Assembly: GCF_043195125.1 (NCBI RefSeq)
Contig: NZ_JBAFWR010000013.1
Reading direction: 5' to 3' (one strand)
DNA from: NCEH01 sp043195125
Lineage (GTDB): Bacteria; Pseudomonadota; Alphaproteobacteria; Rhizobiales; Xanthobacteraceae
DNA: 64,000 bases
Shown here: piece by piece, positions 57,888 through 64,000 of the stretch
Position numbering within the stretch: the first letter of the stretch is position 1
Layout of the letters: each line of letters begins with the position of its first letter
Notes under the pieces: generated by a model
Database searches by the model: none
The model's input: the letters and a program-made list of their open reading frames with translations, nothing else
Told to the model about the DNA's origin: nothing
Program-made: the position numbers and the translations under genes

Positions 57888-59039
57888 ATGTCGGTCGTCA
57901 TTCTCGACAAGCTCTGCAAGCGCTACGGCACCAGCCAGTATGCCGTGGACCATGTGGACCTGCACATTCGCGACGGCGAGTTCATGGTGCTGCTCGGCCC
58001 GTCCGGCTGCGGCAAGTCCACCACCCTGCGCATGGTCGCGGGGCTCGAGACCATCAGCGAGGGCACCTTGTCCATCGACGGGCGGGTGGTGAACAATGTC
58101 GCCGCGAAAGATCGCGACATCGCCATGGTGTTCCAATCCTACGCGCTCTATCCGCACATGAGCGTGGGCGAAAACCTCGCCTTCGGCCTGCGCCGCCGCA
58201 ATGTGAACGCGGCGGAGATCGAGCGGCGGGTGAAGGAAGCCGCCGACATCCTCGGCCTCGGCGCGCTGCTCGCCCGCAAGCCCAGCGCGCTTTCCGGCGG
58301 CCAGCGCCAGCGCGTCGCGCTCGGCCGCGCCATGGTGCGCGAGCCCATGGTGTTCCTGTTCGACGAGCCGCTGTCGAACCTCGACGCGGCGCTGCGCGTC
58401 AACACCCGCAACGAGCTGATCAAGCAGCACCACCGCCTCGGCTCCACCATGATCTACGTGACCCACGACCAGGTGGAAGCGATGACCATGGGCACGCGGA
58501 TCTGCGTGATGAACGGAGGGAAGGTGGCGCAGATCGGCGCGCCGCTCGATGTCTATTGGGAGCCGGCCGACACCTTCGTCGCGCGGTTCCTCGGTTCGCC
58601 CCCCATGAATCTGTTCACGGCGCCGCTGCGCCAGAGCGCGGACGGCTTCCTGCTGGAGGAGGGCGCGTTCCACACGCCGCTCACGCGCTGGAGCGCCGCC
58701 TCGCTCGCCCCCTATGCCGACCGCAAGATCACCTTCGGCGTGCGCGCGGAAGACCTGCATCTCGACCCCGCCGCGGCGGGGGAGGGGCTGCGCGGCCGCA
58801 TTCGCGGCAAGGCCTTCGCCATCGAGCCGCTGGGCGCGGAAACCTTGGTGGTGCTGGAAACCCCGCTCGGCGAGTGCACCGCCCGCCTGCCGCGCAATGT
58901 GATGGTGCGCCCCGGCGACGAGGTGGACCTCGCCTTCTCCGCCAGCGCGGCCTATCTGTTCGATGCCGAGACCGGCCGGGCGATCCCCGGCGAACGCACC
59001 GCCCAGGGCGCGCTCGCCGCGGCGCGTGGCCTGCAATGA
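57888..59039 (+). CDS. Sugar ABC transporter ATP-binding protein (UgpC/MsmX type)
   Basis: 383 residues. Walker A GPSGCGKST, Q-loop AMVFQSYALYPHMSV, signature ALSGGQRQRVALGRAMVREP, Walker B VFLFDEPLSNLDAAL, H-loop YVTHDQVEAM, and a C-terminal OB domain with TFVARFLGSPPMNLF. It energises the CUT1 importer and could be a shared ATPase for other CUT1 systems. Its stop overlaps the next start (ATGA). Confidence 0.95.
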   Translation: MSVVILDKLCKRYGTSQYAVDHVDLHIRDGEFMVLLGPSGCGKSTTLRMVAGLETISEGTLSIDGRVVNNVAAKDRDIAMVFQSYALYPHMSVGENLAFGLRRRNVNAAEIERRVKEAADILGLGALLARKPSALSGGQRQRVALGRAMVREPMVFLFDEPLSNLDAALRVNTRNELIKQHHRLGSTMIYVTHDQVEAMTMGTRICVMNGGKVAQIGAPLDVYWEPADTFVARFLGSPPMNLFTAPLRQSADGFLLEEGAFHTPLTRWSAASLAPYADRKITFGVRAEDLHLDPAAAGEGLRGRIRGKAFAIEPLGAETLVVLETPLGECTARLPRNVMVRPGDEVDLAFSASAAYLFDAETGRAIPGERTAQGALAAARGLQ

Positions 59040-60049
59040 GCCGCGAGCTTCGCATCGGCCTGATCGGCGCCGGCTGGGTCACGCAGCATCACCTGGTGGG
59101 CTGGCAAGCGCTGGCTGGCCGGGCGCGCGTGGTCGCCATCGCCGATCCCTCGCCCGAGCGGGCGGGCGAGCGGGCCGCGCAGTTCGACATTCCCACCGTC
59201 TTCACCAGCGCCGAGGCGATGCTCGACGGCGCGGAGCTGGACGCCGTCGATATCGCCGCCCCGCGCGCGGTCCACGCCGAGCTGGTGCGCCTCGTCGCGT
59301 CGCGCGGCCTGCCGATCCTGTGCCAGAAGCCGCTTGCCCCGACGCTCGCGGAAGCCGAGCAATTGGTGGCGGACGTGGCCGGCGCAGTGCGCCTGATGGT
59401 GCATGAGAACTGGCGCTTCCGCGCCTATTATCGCGACGCCGCCCAATGGCTGCGGGACGGCCGCATCGGCAAGGTGAAGGCCGCCCGCCTCACGCTCGCC
59501 ACCAGCGGCACGGTGCCCGACGCCGAGGGCCAGTATCCCGCCTTGGTGCGCCAGCCCTTCATGCGCCACGAAAAGCGCATGCTGGTGGCGGAAGTGCTGA
59601 TCCACCATCTCGACACGCTGCGCATGCTGCTCGGCCCGCTGAAAGTGGAGGCCGCCGCCTTGACCCGCACCTGCCCGGTGCTGGCGGGCGAGGACGGCGC
59701 GGTGATCCAGCTCGGCACCCCCGAGGGCACGGGCGTCGGCGTGTTCGCAAGCTTCGCCGTTCACGGCGCCCCGCCGGCCCAGTCCGACTGGGTGGAGATT
59801 CTGGGCGAGACCGGCACCATCCGCCTCGCCGGGGATACCCTGTCCTGCTTCGGCGAAAATCCCGCCACGCAGGTCTATGACCTGCCGGTCTGCTACCGGG
59901 ATTCCTACAGCGCCACCATCGCCCATTTCATCGCCGGGCTCGAAACCGGTGCGCCGTTCGAGACCGCGCCTGAAGACAATCTTGAAACCTTGCGCCTGGT
60001 GGAGGATTGCTATCGCCTGTCCGGCTTTGAACGGGACACGCGGGGATGA
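59036..60049 (+). CDS. Gfo/Idh/MocA family oxidoreductase
   Basis: 337-residue NAD(P)-dependent sugar or inositol dehydrogenase. Rossmann motif RIGLIGAGWVTQHH, then ILCQKPLAPTLAEAEQLV (EKP motif with Glu changed to Gln; the key Lys is kept) and MVHENWRFRAYYRDAAQW. The substrate-side His motif is VLIHHLDTLRMLLGP. It probably oxidises the imported sugar to a lactone or ketone. Coupled to both neighbours by ATGA overlaps. Confidence 0.9.
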   Translation: MSRELRIGLIGAGWVTQHHLVGWQALAGRARVVAIADPSPERAGERAAQFDIPTVFTSAEAMLDGAELDAVDIAAPRAVHAELVRLVASRGLPILCQKPLAPTLAEAEQLVADVAGAVRLMVHENWRFRAYYRDAAQWLRDGRIGKVKAARLTLATSGTVPDAEGQYPALVRQPFMRHEKRMLVAEVLIHHLDTLRMLLGPLKVEAAALTRTCPVLAGEDGAVIQLGTPEGTGVGVFASFAVHGAPPAQSDWVEILGETGTIRLAGDTLSCFGENPATQVYDLPVCYRDSYSATIAHFIAGLETGAPFETAPEDNLETLRLVEDCYRLSGFERDTRG

Positions 60050-60756
60050 TGGAAAGCTCGACACCTGATGGCGCGATCCCTGCCGGGCGTGATGCCAGCC
60101 AGGCGGAAATCGTGCGCGAGATCGAAGAGGACATCATCTTCGGCCGGTTTTCGCCGGGTTCTCGTCTGGTCGAGGATACGCTGATGGCGCGCTATGGCGC
60201 GAGCCGCCATTTCATTCGCCAGGCCCTGGTGCAGCTGGAGCGCACCGGCATCGTGCGGCGCGAAAAGAATGTGGGCGCGACCGTATGCTCCTATTCCGCG
60301 CAGGAAGTGCAGCAGATCTACGAAGTGCGCGAGATGCTGACCCGCCAGGCCGCGCTCATGATCGCGCTGCCGGCCGCGCCGGAGCTGATCGAGAAGCTCA
60401 GTGCGATCCAGGCCGATTATGCCCGTTTCGCGGCCCAGGGCGACCTGCGCGGCATCCACGAAACCAACGACGCCTTCCACATCGCCCTGTTCTCCGCGTG
60501 CGGCAACCCGTATCTGGTGCGCTCGCTCCAGGACTATATGGGCCTCACCTTGCCGATGCGCGCCAAGAACCTCGCCGACAAGGAAGGGCTCGAAGTCTCC
60601 CGCCGCCAGCACGAGACCATGATAGAACTCCTGCGCGGGCGCGATTCCTGGGCGCTGGCGCAATTGTGCGTCGAACACATGCATCCCAGCAAAGCGGATT
60701 ATCTCAAACGCGTGGCCGCGGGCGCACAGCCCGCGCGCCTCGGCATTGCCGGCTAG
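60046..60756 (+). CDS. GntR family transcriptional regulator with FCD domain
   Basis: 236 residues. The winged-helix part is RFSPGSRLVEDTLMARYGAS with the recognition helix RHFIRQALVQLERTGIVRR. The FCD ligand domain has the metal-binding pattern NDAFHIALFSACGNPY and later SRRQHETMIELLRGRD. It most likely controls the divergent promoters at 54628-54701 and is coupled by ATGA to the oxidoreductase gene. Confidence 0.92.
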   Translation: MMESSTPDGAIPAGRDASQAEIVREIEEDIIFGRFSPGSRLVEDTLMARYGASRHFIRQALVQLERTGIVRREKNVGATVCSYSAQEVQQIYEVREMLTRQAALMIALPAAPELIEKLSAIQADYARFAAQGDLRGIHETNDAFHIALFSACGNPYLVRSLQDYMGLTLPMRAKNLADKEGLEVSRRQHETMIELLRGRDSWALAQLCVEHMHPSKADYLKRVAAGAQPARLGIAG

Positions 60757-60765
60757 AGCGCGATC

Positions 60766-60879
60766 CACCCACATGGAACCACTGGGGTTCCATATGGGTG
60801 GTGAATCGCCCTCTAACTTATTGAATAGAGGTGGATTCACTGCCCATATTGAAACGCCTTGGGCGATTCAATATGGGCA
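60766..60879. repeat. Cluster of palindromic repeats between gntR and the SDR gene
   Basis: Stem 1: cacccacatggaacc with ggttccatatgggtg (60766-60800, one mismatch). Stem 2: tgcccatattgaa (60841-60853) with ttcaatatgggca (60867-60879) exactly, extended by cgcc/ggcg inside. A third imperfect pair (gaatcgccctcta / tagaggtggattc) links them. The spacing and lack of T runs make this more like a REP-type or mosaic palindromic element than a terminator. It could also tune mRNA stability inside the operon. Confidence 0.65.
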
Positions 60880-60930
60880 GATCCGGCTCTAGACACCCAC
60901 CCCTGTTACGGGGGAGCATGAGGACATTCC

Positions 60931-61719
60931 ATGGATCTCGGACTTAAGGATAAAACCGCACTGGTGCTAGGCGCCGGCGGCGGCCTTGGCAGCGCCATCG
61001 CGGCGACCCTCGCCCGCGAAGGGGCGAAAGTGGCGCTCGGCGATATCGATTCCGCAGCGATCGAGCGTGTCGCGGCTGCCATCAAGGACGCCGGCGGCAC
61101 GGCCCTCGCCCTGCCGGCCTGGGACCTGGCCGACCTGTCCCTGATCGAGACCCAGATCGCCGCCATCGAGGCGCAGTTCGGCTCCGTGGACATTCTGGTG
61201 AACAACACCGGCGGTCCCCCGCCCACCCCGGCCGCCGGCCAGGACCCGGCGCTGTGGAGCAAGAGCTTCCAGCAGATGGTGCTCTCCGTCATCGCCCTCA
61301 CCGACCGGGTCCTGCCCGGCATGAAGGCGAAGAAGTGGGGCCGCATCGTCACCTCCACCTCCTCGGGCGTGGTGGCGCCGATCCCCAATCTCGGGATCTC
61401 CAACGCCTTGCGCCTCTCGCTGGTGGGCTGGTCGAAGACGCTCGCCCGCGAAGTGGCGCGCGACGGCATCACTGCGAACATCGTGCTGCCGGGCCGCATC
61501 GCCACCGACCGCATCAAGTTCCTGGACGAGCAGAAGGCCAAGCGCGAAGGCAAGAGCGTGGAGCAGGTCTCTTCCGAGAGCACCGGCACCATTCCCATGG
61601 GCCGCTACGGCGAGCCGCAGGAATACGGCAATGTGGTCGCCTTCCTCGCCTCCGCGCCCGCCTCCTATCTCACCGGCTCCGTCATCCGCGTGGATGGCGG
61701 GCTGATCGCCTCCATCTGA
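60931..61719 (+). CDS. Short-chain dehydrogenase-like protein without the Tyr-x3-Lys motif
   Basis: 262 residues with Rossmann motif VLGAGGGLGSAIAAT, VNNTGGPPPTPA and the Ser-containing strand IVTSTSSGVVAPIPN. Where Tyr-x3-Lys is expected the sequence reads SNALR, so Tyr and Lys appear as Ser and Arg. This is a known feature of one SDR subgroup of uncertain activity. LPGRIATDRIKFL follows. In the cluster it could be a dehydrogenase or a reaction partner of the DapA-type enzyme. It follows a 174-bp gap with palindromic repeats and may have its own promoter. Confidence 0.82.
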   Translation: MDLGLKDKTALVLGAGGGLGSAIAATLAREGAKVALGDIDSAAIERVAAAIKDAGGTALALPAWDLADLSLIETQIAAIEAQFGSVDILVNNTGGPPPTPAAGQDPALWSKSFQQMVLSVIALTDRVLPGMKAKKWGRIVTSTSSGVVAPIPNLGISNALRLSLVGWSKTLAREVARDGITANIVLPGRIATDRIKFLDEQKAKREGKSVEQVSSESTGTIPMGRYGEPQEYGNVVAFLASAPASYLTGSVIRVDGGLIASI

Positions 61720-61728
61720 GTGATTGCC

Positions 61729-62658
61729 ATGCTTCTGGACGCAACGGCCTCCGGCCTGTTCCCCATCGCCCCGACCCCCTTCCATCCCGACGGCCGCATC
61801 GATGAGGCCTCGGTCAACACGCTGATCGAGCGCTATCTCGCCGCCGGCGCGACCGGCGTCACGGTGCTCGGCATCATGGGCGAGGCGCCCAAGCTGGAGC
61901 CGGAGGAATCGCTCGCGATCACCTCCCGCTTCATCGACGGCTTCGGCAAGCTGCCGGTGATCGTCGGCGTCTCCGCACCGGGCTTTGCCGCCATGCGCTC
62001 GCTGGCGCGCCAGGTGATGGAGAAGGGCGCCGCCGGCGTGATGATCGCCCCGCCGCCCGCGCTGCGCACCGACGACCAGATCACCGGCTATTACCGCCAG
62101 GCGGTGGAAGCCATCGGCACCGACGTGCCGTTCGTGATCCAGGACTATCCGCTCACCCTGACGGTGCAGATGACCCCTAAGGTGATCCGCCAGATCGTCG
62201 AGGAGAACCCCTCCTGCGTGATGCTGAAGCATGAGGACTGGCCGGGCCTGGAGAAGATCTCCACCCTGCGCAAGTTCCAGGCCGAAGGCTCCCTGCGGCC
62301 GATCTCCATCCTCACCGGCAACGGTGCGCTGTTCCTGGATTTCGAGATGGAGCGCGGCGCCGACGGGGCCATGACCGGCTATGCCTTCCCCGAAATGCTG
62401 GGCGACGTGGTGCGCCTGCAGAAGGAAGGCAAGCGGGATGCGGCGCACGATCTGTTCGACGCCCATCTGCCGCTGGTGCGCTACGAGCAGCAGCAGGGCG
62501 TCGGCCTCGCTACCCGCAAGTACGTGCTGATGAAGCGCGGCTTCATCGCCTCCGACGCCCAGCGCAAGCCGGGCGCGGCCCTGACGGATGCGGCGCGCGC
62601 CGAGATCGACTATCTGCTCTCGCGCCTCGCCCGCCACGATCCGCGGGCGCGGATCTGA
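61729..62658 (+). CDS. DapA/HpaI-family (dihydrodipicolinate synthase family) lyase
   Basis: 309-residue class I aldolase-type TIM barrel. GIMGEAPKLEPEE replaces the usual GTTGE motif; the Schiff-base Lys is in CVMLKHEDWPG and the conserved Tyr in VIQDYPLTL. Members cleave or dehydrate 2-keto-3-deoxy acids made by IlvD/Edd dehydratases, which fits this cluster. ATG at 61729 is preferred; a GTG at 61720 directly after the preceding stop is an alternative. It is the last gene of the operon. Confidence 0.88.
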   Translation: MLLDATASGLFPIAPTPFHPDGRIDEASVNTLIERYLAAGATGVTVLGIMGEAPKLEPEESLAITSRFIDGFGKLPVIVGVSAPGFAAMRSLARQVMEKGAAGVMIAPPPALRTDDQITGYYRQAVEAIGTDVPFVIQDYPLTLTVQMTPKVIRQIVEENPSCVMLKHEDWPGLEKISTLRKFQAEGSLRPISILTGNGALFLDFEMERGADGAMTGYAFPEMLGDVVRLQKEGKRDAAHDLFDAHLPLVRYEQQQGVGLATRKYVLMKRGFIASDAQRKPGAALTDAARAEIDYLLSRLARHDPRARI

Positions 62659-62689
62659 GCGTCATCTTTCCGCGGGCGCGGATCTGAGC
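62641..62689 (+). repeat. 20-bp direct repeat at the 3' end of the DapA-like gene
   Basis: CCGCGGGCGCGGATCTGAGC occurs at 62641-62660 and again at 62670-62689. The first copy contains the last codons and the stop of the gene; the second lies just outside it, so this is a recent short tandem duplication. Confidence 0.85.
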
Positions 62690-62740
62690 TGCGCCTTTTC
62701 CCGTCCCGGCTGCAGCGAAGGCGGCGGGGATGGCATATAA

Positions 62741-62780
62741 AACGACGGCGGCACGGCCTTGTTCGCGCCGCCGTTTTTAT
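62741..62780 (+). terminator. Terminator after the sugar-catabolism operon
   Basis: Stem acggcggc (62745-62752) with gccgccgt (62767-62774), flanked by AAAA upstream and TTTTTATTT downstream. It is about 85 bp past the DapA-like stop. Confidence 0.75.
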
Positions 62781-62888
62781 TTGCGCCCACGCCTGCGCTT
62801 CCGCCGTGCGTTCCGCCTTGAAGCTGCATGCGGAGCCTGCGCCCCCCGTCTTCCAACACGCCGGCCCTTGGGTTAGAACAGCCTCGGG

Positions 62889-62965
62889 CTCCCGGTAGCT
62901 CAGCAGGATAGAGCACAGGTTTCCTAAACCTGGGGTCAGGGGTTCGAATCCCTTCCGGGAGGCCA
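62889..62965 (+). tRNA. tRNA-Arg (anticodon CCT)
   Basis: A full cloverleaf can be drawn by eye: acceptor CTCCCGG/CCGGGAG, D arm GCTC...GAGC, anticodon stem CAGGT/ACCTG around loop TTCCTAA with CCT at 62923-62925, and T arm AGGGG-TTCGAAT-CCCTT. Discriminator G and an encoded CCA end at 62965. The neighbouring integrase fragment shows that its 3' end was used as an attachment site. Confidence 0.97.
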
Positions 62966-63075
62966 AACGCACGCTTCAGAGCGTCGCGTAAGGTTTCAAA
63001 GCATTTTGAAATCAATGAGTTGATCCCATTTCACGGGTTCGCGGCGTCTCTTGGCGTGCCGTTGCATCTCATCGA

Positions 63076-63128
63076 TTTGTAGGCATGTTCGTAGGCATCT
63101 GCCGCGTGCCTACAAAAGAGATGCCTAC
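63076..63128 (+). promoter_or_regulatory. Repeated GTAGGCAT motifs upstream of the integrase remnant
   Basis: GTAGGCAT occurs directly at 63079-63086 and 63091-63098 and inverted (TGCCTAC, ATGCCTAC) at 63107-63113 and 63121-63128. TTTGTAGGCA and TGCCTACAAA are also a perfect 10-bp inverted pair. These look like integrase arm-type or autoregulatory binding sites that overlap its start. Confidence 0.6.
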
Positions 63129-63130
63129 AG

Positions 63131-63394
63131 ATGCCTTTAACCGACCTCGCGCTTCGCAACGCTAAGCCGAAGGACAAAGCCTACAAATTGTTCGATGGCG
63201 GCGGCTTGCATGTGCTCGTCAGCCCGAACGGCAGCCGTATCTGGCGCCTGGCTTACCGGTTCGCCGGCAAGCCGAAGCAACTTTCCTTCGGTCCCTATCC
63301 CACCACGTCCCTGGCCGAGGCCCGCCAGAAGCGCGACGAGGCCAAAAAGCAGTTGCTCAAGGGAGAGGATCCTTCGACCGTTCGCAAGAGATAA
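63131..63394 (+). pseudogene. Truncated tyrosine-type site-specific integrase (N-terminal DUF4102 fragment)
   Basis: 87 residues beginning PLTDLALRNAKPKDKAYKLF and continuing through FDGGGLHVLVSPNGSRIWRL to KGEDPSTVRKR. This is the N-terminal arm-binding domain of P4-like integrases, which run to about 400 residues; the catalytic domain with R-H-R-Y is missing. The stop falls immediately after a stretch that normally continues. It sits next to tRNA-Arg, the classical attachment position, so it marks a decayed or interrupted island. Confidence 0.85.
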
Positions 63395-63453
63395 GCTGAT
63401 TGCATTTGCGCGCGATGCTTCACGCCGTTGGTGCTTCAGATAGAGGTCATTGA

Positions 63454-63708
63454 ATGGTCGCAACCAATGTTTTTCTGAACGAGGATACGCGGGTGCGGCG
63501 CATTTGGGTCGGGCGCGTGTTCGTAACCCCTGATCGCATGACCCAATATGCCCTGAAGGCGGTTGGGACCCGACTTTCCTCCGATTCCCTCCTGCTGCTT
63601 CCACGCGAGAGAAATGGCGGGCGAGATATGACGGCTCGCGGCTATGATGAGGCTTGCCGTCGTGAAGGAGGCTCCAGCCTGATGCGAACCGGTTGGAAGC
63701 CCTTCTGA
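63454..63708 (+). CDS. Hypothetical protein in the island remnant
   Basis: 84 residues (VATNVFLNEDTRVRRIWVGR ...). It has no recognisable domain. A Met start is preceded by gaggtcatt, which is a fair ribosome binding site. It could be a piece of a larger lost gene. Below it lie palindromes (see next entry). Confidence 0.3.
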   Translation: MVATNVFLNEDTRVRRIWVGRVFVTPDRMTQYALKAVGTRLSSDSLLLLPRERNGGRDMTARGYDEACRREGGSSLMRTGWKPF

Positions 63709-64000
63709 GGGATGGTGGATGGTCTCAAGTTGAGACCATGGCGCGCGAAACCGATGCCTGGCGATCAAGGCGCAACTGGTGCTGGTGACCCAAAGCGGCC
63801 CTCTCAGCGCAACGTTGCAAACGGCCGCTTTGCGCCCCCATGTCAGTCGTTACAGCTGACGCTGACATTTCCCGGAAGCGGACATCGCAGACCGACCGCT
63901 GGCGGTCGTGGTTGCGCCAAGAGCAGTCATTTGGTTCAGCGCCCTTGCAGACCCTCCGTAGCGCCACATCGCGGGCGCTCGGATATCGACCCTTGTAGGT
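63709..64000. other. Palindrome-rich end of window, no gene called
   Basis: Holds a perfect 10-bp-arm palindrome (ATGGTCTCAA/TTGAGACCAT, 63719-63739) and an inverted pair AAAGCGGCC/GGCCGCTTT at 63792-63831 with an internal gcaacgttgc palindrome. Open frames here look like shadows; a gene running past the window end cannot be excluded. Confidence 0.4.

Noticed and set aside
60967..62637. Minus-strand frame of 556 codons
   Set aside because: Shadow of the SDR and DapA-like genes.
63137..63604. Minus-strand frame across the integrase remnant
   Set aside because: Shadow of the integrase fragment with no domain.

Overview
The window is GC-rich bacterial chromosome. Gene content points to an alphaproteobacterium of the order Hyphomicrobiales, most like Xanthobacteraceae (Xanthobacter/Ancylobacter/Starkeya type). 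Supporting signs are an sdhCDAB operon, rpsA near sppA-ihfB-lapA, ethylmalonyl-CoA pathway enzymes (mesaconyl-CoA hydratase and a malyl-CoA lyase/thioesterase relative), an oxalate/formate antiporter, and canonical ParB-binding parS sites. The parS sites suggest the window lies on the origin-proximal side of the chromosome; this is inference.

Layout. 0-6 kb: CHAD protein, a Fiu/PiuA-like siderophore receptor with its PiuC-type dioxygenase partner, a parS-bearing repeat and an LtrA membrane protein. 6-10.4 kb: a D-xylonate-dehydratase-like operon with an acetyltransferase, an SDR and a DenD-like dehydrogenase. 10.4-18.6 kb: a degenerate low-molecular-weight phosphatase, a histone-H1-like Lys/Ala/Pro protein, sdhCDAB, a two-gene glycosyltransferase/acyltransferase cassette and OmpW. 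18.9-24.3 kb: LpqC-type esterase, OxlT, mesaconyl-CoA hydratase and a divergent CDF transporter. 24.7-30.2 kb: two tandem paralogous subtilases with six C-terminal repeats each and no signal peptide. 30.3-36.3 kb: CitE-like lyase operon, DUF429, CoA-transferase, asd and a small secreted protein. 36.4-45.5 kb: cysT-cysW without cysP or cysA, lapA-ihfB, sppA, a Tat-exported alpha carbonic anhydrase, rpsA, and an M48 protease with a nuclease-like protein.

45.7-50.8 kb: a MarR regulator followed by a tightly packed operon of UbiD-type decarboxylase, ABC ATPase, ABC permease, TIGR02444 protein and UbiX flavin prenyltransferase. UbiX makes the prenylated FMN that UbiD needs, so the operon looks like a self-contained import-and-decarboxylate unit for an unknown (probably aromatic or unsaturated) acid. 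Two matching palindromes upstream are candidate operators. A perfect parS site follows the operon inside an extended repeat whose other copy lies at 4.4 kb.

50.9-62.7 kb: a MarR/DUF1398 pair with a palindromic operator over its promoter, then a divergent sugar-catabolism cluster. It has a lactonase-type amidohydrolase and an IlvD/Edd dehydratase on the minus strand. On the plus strand are a CUT1 sugar ABC importer, a Gfo/Idh/MocA dehydrogenase, a GntR regulator, an SDR and a DapA-family aldolase. Together they supply every step class of a non-phosphorylative sugar oxidation route (uptake, dehydrogenation, lactone hydrolysis, dehydration, aldol cleavage or further dehydration). A perfect 12-bp inverted repeat carrying the -35 regions of both divergent promoters is the likely GntR operator. 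62.9-64 kb: tRNA-Arg(CCT), a truncated tyrosine integrase and palindrome-rich DNA, which is the edge of a decayed or interrupted genomic island.
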